DNA from: Moringa oleifera
Lineage: Eukaryota; Streptophyta; Magnoliopsida; Brassicales; Moringaceae
NCBI GenBank assembly: GCA_021397835.1
Contig: JAJFZO010000566.1
Location: 3,968,001 to 4,032,000 of the forward strand
Length of the DNA stretch: 64,000 nt
Direction of reading: 5' to 3'
The notes under the pieces were generated by a model, which made no database searches, was not told the DNA's origin, and saw only the letters and a program-made list of their open reading frames with translations. Numbering within the stretch: the first letter of the stretch is position 1; each line of letters starts with the position of its first letter. Shown here piece by piece: positions 46,423 through 54,682 of the stretch. The position numbers were made by a program, and so were the translations under genes.

Positions 46423-47690
46423 TTGGGCAAGAGTTTAGAAGTAACAGATTTTAAGGTAAAAAAGCCTGAAGTGATCCACTTAAGAGATATTCTAGTGAAT
46501 CAATTGCAACAAAATACTCAAAAAGTTGAAGATGACATTGCTGAAAAAAATCAAAAAAGTATAGCTCTAGAGGTAAATCCAACCACTCTTGTGATAAAAG
46601 TGAGAAAATCTTCTAAGATTGTGAGACCACCACAAAGATTTTTATCATCTCTGAACTACATCTTGTTGATTAACAAGGGTAAATCAGAGAGTTTTTGATG
46701 AAACTTTGTAAGGTGATAAGTCAATCAAGTGAGAGTTAGCCATAAAAGATGAGATGAATTCTTTAATGAGTAATCAAACGTGGGAGTTAGTAGAACTACC
46801 ACAAGGAAAAAAAGCCTTACAGAACAAATGGGTTTACTAGATAAAAGAAAAAAAATGACGGCAACAAGCGACATAAAACAAGGTTAATAGCTAAAGGCTT
46901 TCAACAAAAGGAATGTATTGACTACACAAATATTTTTTTCCTAGTGGTTAAGTTGACTACAATGAGAATAGTGCTTAGGTTAGTGGCTTTACAAGATTTG
47001 CATCTGCAGCAAATGGATGTAAAAACAGCTTTTTTTCATAGTGATTTGGAGGAAGAAATTTACATGAAATAGCCACAGGGATTTGAAGTTAAAGGTAAAG
47101 AGAAAATAATATGCAAACTTATGAAAAGTTTTTATAGGTTAAAACAAGCTCCGAGACAGTAGTACAAGAAGCTTGACAATTTTATGAGTGACAATAGTTT
47201 CTTAAGATGCTAAGCAGACCATTGTTGTTATGTCAAGAGGTATGATAACTCTTACATCATACTATTATTATATATTGATGACATGTTAATTGTTGGAGCT
47301 AATTTGTATGAGATAGAAAAATTAAAGAGTAAACTTTCAAAGAAGTTTATTACGAAGGATTTAGGTTATGCTAAACAAATCCTTTGGATGAGAATTAATA
47401 GGAAAAAGGGAACTCTCAAGCTATCTCGGGAGAAATACATCAACTAGCTGCTTGCTAGATTCAGAATGGATGGTGCCAAACCAATGAGTACACCTTTGGC
47501 TAGTCACTTCACGCTATCCAAGAGTGAGTCTCCTCCAATTGATAATGAGATTGCATATATGGACAGCTTGCCTTATGCTTCTGCTATTGAGAGTTTAATG
47601 TATACCATAGTATGTACAAGATCAAACATAACACATGAAGTAAGAGTTATAAGCAGGTACATGAGCAATCCATAAAAATAACACTAGGAA
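46423..47690 (+). pseudogene. copia linker and reverse transcriptase region
   Basis: 46423-46698 is a charged linker ending near RPPQRFLSSLNY. The reverse transcriptase follows with WELVELPQGKKALQNKWV near 46780 and the polymerase box YIDDMLIVGA near 47273, so the active-site Asp pair is kept although many stops surround it. Confidence 0.75.
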
Positions 47691-48235
47691 GCAATTAAAT
47701 GGATTTTTAAGTATTTGAAATGTACTACAGATTTAGCTTTTTACTTCAGAAAAACAGATTTGAATTTGCTTGGTTATGTTGATGCTAATATAGTTGATGA
47801 TATAAATAGCATAAAAAGTACTACAAGGTATGTTTACACATTGGGTGGTATTGCAATTAGTTATATGTCTAAACTACAAAAGACAGTTGCACTTGCTACC
47901 ACAGAGGCTGAATATGTTGATCTTACAGAAGCAAGTAAAGAGATGATAATGGTTATTATCTTTCCTGAACGAACTGGGACATAAGTTTGAAAAAAATATG
48001 TTGCATTGTGACAGCTAGAGCGTCATTTACTTGACAAAGAACCTTGTGTATCATGCTAAAATAAAGCATATACAAGTCAGATATTACTTCATAAAATCAT
48101 CTTTGAAAAATGACGCCTTGTCACTTGAAAAAATACAAAGAAATCAAAATCTAGCTGATATGTTGACCAACGTTGTTACAATCGAGAAACTAAAGTTTTG
48201 TACAACTTTAATAGGGCTTTTTAGCTGTTGATTGG
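47691..48235 (+). pseudogene. copia RNase H region
   Basis: Includes LLGYVDANIVDD, KSTTRYVYTLGGIAISYMSK and TVALATTEAEYVDLTEASKE, the typical copia RNase H motifs with the D...E...D acidic residues. A frame change near 47984 and a stop at 48229-48231 follow. Confidence 0.8.
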
Positions 48236-48300
48236 GAAGTCATGGTCATTACGGGTGAAAAAAACAATTGAGATAATGAATTAATCTCCAAGTGGAAGAT

Positions 48301-48703
48301 TGTTAAGTATGTGTAGAAACAAATTTATGTGAAAGAGTATATACTTATCTAAAAAGATATATACTTATTTAAAAAAGTATCTTAAGGTTTTTACACATCT
48401 ATTTTTAGTCATACACTTTATTATATAACAAGGGGATTCTTACACATGTATACAACACAACAGAGAGAATGGGTGAGAGTCCCAAAGATTTATTCTAATA
48501 AAGTAAGGGCTAGAAAAAACAGTTATCTTTCTTGTAATCTATTTTCATAGTGAAATGGGTTTCCTACAGTGATTACAAAGTTGATGTAACTCTTAATTGA
48601 GGGTGAACGACTATAAATCTTGTGTTCTTGTGATTGTTTACTTTATTCTTGTTTTTGTAATTATTGCTTTCACATTTCAGAGACATGATATTTGATCCAT
48701 CAA
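48301..48703 (+). mobile_element. copia 3' LTR (approximate right end)
   Basis: A polypurine-like CTCCAAGTGGAAGAT at 48286-48300 is followed at once by TGTTAAGTATGTG, the usual start of a copia LTR. A TATA-like TATTATATAAC lies near 48419. The end is placed at the CA of GATCCATCA, but this cannot be checked without the 5' LTR. Confidence 0.55.
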
Positions 48704-48857
48704 TTAGGATCTTGTTGTCAAATTTTCAACAGATTTTTGAACAGATTTTCATTTAGAACTCGTACACAAGCTGATCTAGAAACAACAGAAGCAAAATAAA
48801 AATAAAAAAAAAGAAACAGACAAGTTCATCAAACCAACTTTGAAGACACTGATTGAG

Positions 48858-51320
48858 CTACTTGCCGATGATCAATTTTGCTCTTGCATGGCCCTCGTTA
48901 ATCTGGAACTGCTCCACAAGACCAAAATGAGCCATCAATAACCAAATAAAAGTTATAAGCTCTCCACCTTTACTTACTTGCTGGGCATGTGTTTTGGCAT
49001 CACAATGACTTGCAGCATAGGAAATCAACTCCACCCAAACTCTGCTTACTATCTTCCACTTATCCTCCCCCTTCTCCTCCATCCTTTTTAGCTCTTTGGC
49101 CAACATACTTGCATCAAACAATACAGATTTGCTTCTATCACCCTTCACTTCAACAGGCTTAGCACCATCTGTGTCCACGGAAAGAACGTTCAGACAGGCT
49201 TCCTTCTCGCCCTTTCTCCCTACATGTCTCCTCCCAAAAAACCGCTTGGCCTCAGCGCAGGTATCTCGGTACCTTATTTTCCCTATTCCTGCCACAGCTG
49301 ACATCAAAGTAGGTTGCATTATCAGAAGGTACAACATGTAATCAGAGAGGAGCTTACTGAATTGGCGATGAAGAGCATTTGCTTCAGTCTCTTCTTCAGT
49401 CTGGAAGCAGAGTTCAGTGGCAATATGCCATAACAGAATGCTCTGATCATAATCAACATTTGCCACATAATATATTAAGTTGTCATGATTTATTTTGGAG
49501 TAGCTATCCTGCAGAACCCATTCACCTCTAGCGGAGGATATCCTCTTGGCTGTTTCTGGGTCGCCTGCAAACAGGGCTTTCCTTTTCAGCTCTTTAAAGA
49601 TGAATACCCACAGCTCTTTAGTGAAACGTTCAAATGACACATATCTTATCTCATCCAGAAAATCTTTGATTCCTAGAAAATTGATGATTATGCGAACAAG
49701 ACAGCCAAACAACCAAGAAATCGTGCGTCCGATAATGAACAGAAAACGGAATAATATACGGTTCTCTGCAAAAACCTTCACCTCGCTGACAATGAAGTGC
49801 GTACAATCAACAACTTTCTTTTTGATGATACCCAGAAATTGAGTTAGCCTTAGGCACTTATTCAGTTTCTTGATAAGCGTAGTAATGCAGAGGAAATCAA
49901 GGAGCCTCTCCAACATGAGGATCGTCCAACTCTTGGGTTTATGGATCCTCTCGGGGCTTCTTTTCAGACAGTATCCTATCAAGTCATGTACCTTAATAGT
50001 TCCAGACCATCTTCGGAACAGACGGGGTGTAATCAACACCTCCTGCCCCGTTTTAGATTTGTACCAGCGTGGCTTCTTGAGACTGAGGAAGGCGCTGAGG
50101 ATACGATCCACAGCTGATTCCTCCTGGGAGCCAGATTCCTGGTCAAGCTTCCTCAGGATGGCGAATGTCCAATCAGAGAGAAGAAACATGAGGAAAGCTG
50201 TCAAATCCAGAGCTATGCCACCCAGGAGCAAGGTGTATGTAACTCGCACATCAAATTTCTCGAAACCATTCTTCTCGGCTCTGACATGGAAGAGTCCAAA
50301 GGCTGCTACCACTGAGCAGAAGGCTAGACACCGGAAAAAGTACCCTTTCTTAGAGTGTAATACTTCAACCTTGGTATAGAGAGCTTCATAGAGGAAGTTG
50401 AGTTCCACCTCTATTATTCTCAGAGCATCTTCTGGTTCCCTCTTATTGAAGAAGTCTCGGCTTTCATCGCGTTCTTTAAAGCTGAAGATGAGATCCACAA
50501 CAAGCCCCCTGAAGATATTGTAGTACTTATAGGCATATTGTACGACCTCAAGATTGTTTAACTTACCTTCCTTTCCAGGATTACCAGTAGGCTTGGAGTC
50601 TTTGTCAGGCTCTGGAATCCTTATTATAGTTGCTGGAAGGCCAGCTTCTTTCCTTGAGGCATATTCCTCCATGAGCTTTGCATAGTTAGGCCCTGGATCT
50701 GGTTCTTTAAGCATCTTGTTCCGGAATTTCTCTAAGCTTGCAAGATACAAAGCACGGGTCCGCTCAACATACTTGATGATCCCAGCCACGAACATGAGTG
50801 TTGTCGGGATCCATAGCTTGTTAGGAATGGACTGAATGAAGACATAGACACAAGCCACGGCCTGGAAGATGAGCCCCAGCAAGTGCCTGAGCCACAGCTC
50901 GTTATCCTCAAGAGCAAAAGCAGTAATGGTGTCTGGACCTCCAAGGTGTAGCAAGAGAAACGGAGCCCAGAATGCCAACAAATCAGGATTCTCAGGAGGT
51001 CCTGAGGAGCCATTAGGTTTCTGATCTTGGCTTTTAGAGATCAATCCAACGGCAAAGCTAGCTGCCCAATCTGCAAGCAAGTAAGCTGACCAGATGAGCA
51101 GGATTAGCAACTTTCTAGCTGTTGATTTTCTAAATGGAGCGCACAAAATCAAGAAGGCCTGCAATGAGAGGCTAAACAGTATGACCCCCCTGACGTTCCA
51201 CTTATCCCAGGCCTTCTTGATATTTTGAGGGATTGGTTCAACCATTTCCTTCCTCTGGTTCCTTTCCCTCTCCTTCAAATTCAAAGTTGCTTCAGGTTTG
51301 AATTGAAAAGTAGAAGGCAT
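48858..51320 (-). CDS. DUF4220/DUF594 multi-pass membrane protein
   Basis: Single-exon gene of 820 residues. The N-terminal DUF4220 domain spans about 40-400, with hydrophobic segments near 45-62, 70-94, 113-132, 147-165, 168-184, 328-346 and 360-389. It has the family signature DLLAFWAPFLLLHLGGPDTI and IIKYVERTRALYLAS. A further hydrophobic stretch lies at 523-550. The middle has ILLWHIATELCF (628-639), and the C-terminal DUF594 part ends with VWVELISYAASHC and GGELITFIWLLMAHFG. The start may be Met-26 (51245), since family members usually begin MVEPIP-like; residues 1-25 are hydrophilic. The biochemical function of this plant family is unknown. It is divergent from the NB-ARC gene, with only 437 bp between the starts. 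Codon use and composition are normal and there is no sign of decay. Confidence 0.92.
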   Translation of the reverse strand: MPSTFQFKPEATLNLKERERNQRKEMVEPIPQNIKKAWDKWNVRGVILFSLSLQAFLILCAPFRKSTARKLLILLIWSAYLLADWAASFAVGLISKSQDQKPNGSSGPPENPDLLAFWAPFLLLHLGGPDTITAFALEDNELWLRHLLGLIFQAVACVYVFIQSIPNKLWIPTTLMFVAGIIKYVERTRALYLASLEKFRNKMLKEPDPGPNYAKLMEEYASRKEAGLPATIIRIPEPDKDSKPTGNPGKEGKLNNLEVVQYAYKYYNIFRGLVVDLIFSFKERDESRDFFNKREPEDALRIIEVELNFLYEALYTKVEVLHSKKGYFFRCLAFCSVVAAFGLFHVRAEKNGFEKFDVRVTYTLLLGGIALDLTAFLMFLLSDWTFAILRKLDQESGSQEESAVDRILSAFLSLKKPRWYKSKTGQEVLITPRLFRRWSGTIKVHDLIGYCLKRSPERIHKPKSWTILMLERLLDFLCITTLIKKLNKCLRLTQFLGIIKKKVVDCTHFIVSEVKVFAENRILFRFLFIIGRTISWLFGCLVRIIINFLGIKDFLDEIRYVSFERFTKELWVFIFKELKRKALFAGDPETAKRISSARGEWVLQDSYSKINHDNLIYYVANVDYDQSILLWHIATELCFQTEEETEANALHRQFSKLLSDYMLYLLIMQPTLMSAVAGIGKIRYRDTCAEAKRFFGRRHVGRKGEKEACLNVLSVDTDGAKPVEVKGDRSKSVLFDASMLAKELKRMEEKGEDKWKIVSRVWVELISYAASHCDAKTHAQQVSKGGELITFIWLLMAHFGLVEQFQINEGHARAKLIIGK

Positions 51321-51757
51321 GTGGCCAAGAGGCGAGAGCCTTAATGATTTTTTTTCTCTGGAAGGTCAGGACCCGGTGACCATTCCCACAAGCACTGTGC
51401 GGAAGTCAAGTCAACTGCCCTGGTCTTTTTTTAATGACATGGACCTAACTCATGGTATAAGTATCGGATTACTCTAATGCTTCCTCGAGAGAATCAAGCT
51501 TCCCATCAATAATCTTCACGTCGGCACCATTATTCTTGCAACAACCATGTTGAGAATCTCCAAATTATCTGATATTTTGATTAAGTTATTAGTTTTCAAA
51601 TTTGTTTGGCCGCTTTAACGTCAACTCAATAATGACTCTCCTCCAATTGAATTTTTGGCCATTTGCTGCTTTCTATGATAATCTGGTCCCTCAACTGTCG
51701 TCATAAGAGTACAAGCACAGAAGCTTCACGGAACTTGCTCTATCTTTTTAGCAGATC
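51321..51757. promoter_or_regulatory. shared divergent promoter with tandem W-boxes
   Basis: The 437-bp gap must drive the DUF4220 gene leftwards and the NB-ARC gene rightwards. GTCAAGTCAA at 51405-51414 reads TTGACTTGAC on the minus strand, two adjacent W-box cores 85 bp from the first DUF4220 ATG. Another GTCAA core is at 51620-51624, 134 bp before the NB-ARC ATG. W-boxes bind WRKY factors, common in defence genes. Single cores occur often by chance; the tandem pair is more telling. Confidence 0.5.
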
Positions 51758-52870
51758 TTGATAAGGGACAGCAAAGGCCTCCTGGAAATTGCTGGCATGG
51801 CGCAAGTGGGTGAGAATACTCAAGCTAATGGATGCAACAATGGTGTAGACGACAACGACAAGATCATCTCCAGAGACCTGCTTCAGCAGTTTCAAGATTG
51901 GTCGAAGAAAAATCAAAATCCATCTCCACCCGCAGGGATCCTAGAAAAGCTGTGCTACCCCATGACTAAGCTGGGGATCGCAGCAAGAAAGGCCGGTTCA
52001 GATGAGAACACCAGTCAACCGACAGAAGCTACATCCTCCAAGAAGACAGAAACCTACAGGGTGACTTCTGATTCAAAGCCCCCAAATAAGGTCCACGGAT
52101 TCAAAAGGGAGATGCTGTTATTAGAGAAGTTTCTCTCCGAGCAAGGGAGTGCTGATTCTGAGTTCAAGGCAATGGCCATTGTTGGGATGCCTGGTGTTGG
52201 CAAAACAACACTATGTCAGAAAATTTTCAATGAAGAAAAGGTAAAGCAAGATTTTGTCCCCAGGATCTGGGTATGCATGTTCAAAGAGCAGAAAGAAGAC
52301 GATGTACCAAGAGCGGCAATTCTGAAAAGAATCTTGTGTTCTCTTGGAGTTGAAAAAGACACAATCAAGAGCTATGATCTTCCTAGGCTGCTGTATGCTC
52401 TTCACCTGGAGTTGTGGGGCAAGAGATACCTGATTGTGCTCGATGATGCTCGGGAATCAGATGGATGGTGCGAAAGGCTGGATGCCGAGGTAAGTTACAC
52501 CAAGAAATGGGGAAATCAACTTTCCTACGGCTTCCCAAAAGGGTATGGAGGAAGAGTGATTGTCACGAGCAGGAGCGACCAAGTAGCGAAGGAGCTGGTA
52601 GGAGAAGAGAACTCGCATCGACTTCTACCCCTTTCAGACCCAGATACTTGCTGGTCCATATACGAGGACGCAATTAAAGAAGATGGAACCGAGGTTAGCG
52701 ATTTGGGTCTGAAAGATCTGAAGAAGGAGCAAAAGAAGGAACTCCAGAAGGAACTCCAGAAGAAGTGTGGTGGTCTTCCGCTTGCTGCAAAAATGATGGG
52801 GCGTATTAAGTCCGAACAATTCAAAAATAGCAAAGCAAGCAGTATTCCCACCACTAAGGTTAATCAATAA
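51758..52870 (+). CDS. small NB-ARC ATPase protein, NLR-like without winged helix or LRR
   Basis: Single-exon, 370 residues. The N-terminal 110 residues are polar and without a clear coiled-coil, TIR or RPW8 domain. The NB-ARC part has a P-loop GMPGVGKTT (143-151), kinase-2 YLIVLDD (224-230), GGRVIVTSR (264-272), a PLSDPDTCWSIYEDA block (291-305) and CGGLPLAAKMMG (337-348). It ends 22 residues after the GLPL motif, so the ARC2/winged-helix with MHD motif and the LRRs are absent. The stop is clean, with no downstream NLR sequence, and the protein is of the size of Arabidopsis At5g45490-type proteins (from memory). The start may be Met-14 (51797). It lies between the DUF4220 gene and a winged-helix/LRR gene, which carries the missing parts. 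Confidence 0.9.
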   Translation: MIRDSKGLLEIAGMAQVGENTQANGCNNGVDDNDKIISRDLLQQFQDWSKKNQNPSPPAGILEKLCYPMTKLGIAARKAGSDENTSQPTEATSSKKTETYRVTSDSKPPNKVHGFKREMLLLEKFLSEQGSADSEFKAMAIVGMPGVGKTTLCQKIFNEEKVKQDFVPRIWVCMFKEQKEDDVPRAAILKRILCSLGVEKDTIKSYDLPRLLYALHLELWGKRYLIVLDDARESDGWCERLDAEVSYTKKWGNQLSYGFPKGYGGRVIVTSRSDQVAKELVGEENSHRLLPLSDPDTCWSIYEDAIKEDGTEVSDLGLKDLKKEQKKELQKELQKKCGGLPLAAKMMGRIKSEQFKNSKASSIPTTKVNQ

Positions 52871-53246
52871 AAAAGCAGCAATGTAGCTATGTCCCTGAAT
52901 CATCTGTTTCCTTCTGAAATTTTATTAGTAAATCGATGTCATTCATTAAAAGTTTTGAACTCTTAGACACTGCCCCATTGTTGGTACATTTCCAATTTTT
53001 TTGAAGTGGATGTTTAAGCTTCGCAAAGATGGTCCCAAGAAAAAACTCCTATGGGATATGCATCAATAAACCTCTTATTGAATGTCCTAACTTACTGACA
53101 AGTAGAATCAGGACAAAACCAGCTCTCTAATCTAATTTTTTAACTGAGTGTCCATATAGAAAGATGTGAGTCCTCGCTACCAGTAATGGTATACTTTCAA
53201 ACTGGATGAAGAATACCAATTTGCCATGAACATTATCGATTTGGGG

Positions 53247-53293
<47 letters not shown>

Positions 53294-54682
53294 ACAAATT
53301 CCCTCTTTTGACATTAGGCCTTTGTTTGTCCAGTTGAGCAGGAAACAGAAATCATGAAAAGCCACCAGAAATATGCATATATTGACAAAAACTATACTGC
53401 TATGCTTTAAATGGAGGAAGCAAAGAACAGTATCAGAGACAGAGGGTAGCAGATGCAAACAAGTTACTGCAATATCTACCTGCTGTACTTCCAGAGTTAT
53501 TATTTGATTGACCAATGAACATCATGACAGTAAGACCTACCACATGGACTCCCAAATTGATTCTTTGATACTAACCTGGTGGAGTTCCATCAAATGCGAA
53601 GGCGGCAGCTTACTTCTGCTGGCAAACAATTTTTTAGTCTTCTTTTGCCTCTAAATTATTGTTGCAACTTGCAAGCTTGAATTAATACTTTATGAAACCT
53701 ATAGTTTTCAATCATTTCAAATTGCCTAGTAAGACGAACTTTCTTGTCGTGTTCTCCATGGAACTTCGTTTTCTCTTCACATTTTTCTATGCATTACTAT
53801 TTGATGATTAAGCTTTGGCTCCTTAGATCAAGCTTAATGACCAACATTGGTTGTAGTTGACCAGGTCATCCTCTTTCAGCAGGAATGATTGGATAAAGCA
53901 AATATAAGAGATATAAGGCATGAACATCTATAGAATCAAAGACCTTTGTGGAAGACGAGAACTACTAAGTGCATTGAAGGGAATCAAAAAAGAGAACAAC
54001 ATTACATTTGATCCATATGTCAATCACAGCGAGAGAGAAACCAAAGGCATCAACGAAAGCTGTCTGTCTGGACTTCGAACCCTGGCCATCATCCAATGGA
54101 CTCTTGGCTGAAGTTGTTGATATTGAACCGAAGGAGCTTTTTGTAAGCGTAATCCAGAGAGTGGCTTTGGTTTTTCAGTTTGGCGGCTTCTACTGGATGC
54201 AAATATGTAGTCAACTTCATAAAGATTCTATGCATGCCAATGTAACATGAAATATCTATATAACTTTACTCTTCAGTCTGAGAAACTAGATAGCCAAACA
54301 TTGTATAAGAATCAACTAGTGGAACTTGGCGCCAATGGAAGGGCTTTCAACTACTGGTTGTTTTGTATTTTGCATTAGCCGAAAGTAGAATTTTTGAAGT
54401 TTCCAAATTCATGATGTACTGCTACAGTATAGAAATGGGAACATAATTATACACCATCACAGCTTCAATGTGGCAAAACATCTATGTAACATTCTCTGAC
54501 TGAAAGTGAGAGGTTGAAAGAACAAGCTCTCACGTAATAAGATGAAATATTAGATGCCAAATATAGGAAAACAACTATGAAATAAAATTGAATAAAAACA
54601 ATTGCCTGAAGAATGTAACAACATTTGAACAAGCAGGTTCTGTGAAACAAAAGCAACCAAGAAAATTCACTGTCATTTCTTC
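52871..54682. other. gap between convergent NB-ARC and LRR genes
   Basis: Holds the 3' untranslated regions of both genes. A short frame at 53920-54111 and an overlapping one at 54008-54250 have codon-like composition, but no family or homology could be recognised. The (AT)n tract is listed separately. Confidence 0.4.
53249..53289. repeat. (AT)n microsatellite
   Basis: About twenty AT dinucleotides downstream of the NB-ARC gene. Confidence 0.9.

Larger units (their letters stand above)
44230..48703 (+). mobile_element. Ty1/copia retrotransposon relic (pol and 3' LTR), split by a solo LTR
   Basis: Order of parts is pre-integrase, integrase, reverse transcriptase, RNase H, polypurine tract and 3' LTR, which is the copia order. 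Gag, protease and the 5' LTR were not found, so the element is 5'-truncated. All coding parts carry stops and frameshifts. It is on the plus strand and its 3' end is about 155 bp from the end of the DUF4220 gene. Confidence 0.85.

Noticed and set aside
49870..50379. Plus-strand frame of 169 codons in the DUF4220 gene
   Set aside because: Antisense to a clear, conserved domain; no family features.
52211..52903. Minus-strand frames within the NB-ARC gene
   Set aside because: Shadows of the plus-strand NB-ARC protein with no recognisable features.
53920..54250. Possible small gene between the NB-ARC and LRR genes
   Set aside because: Two overlapping short frames with no family features; more likely 3' untranslated sequence.
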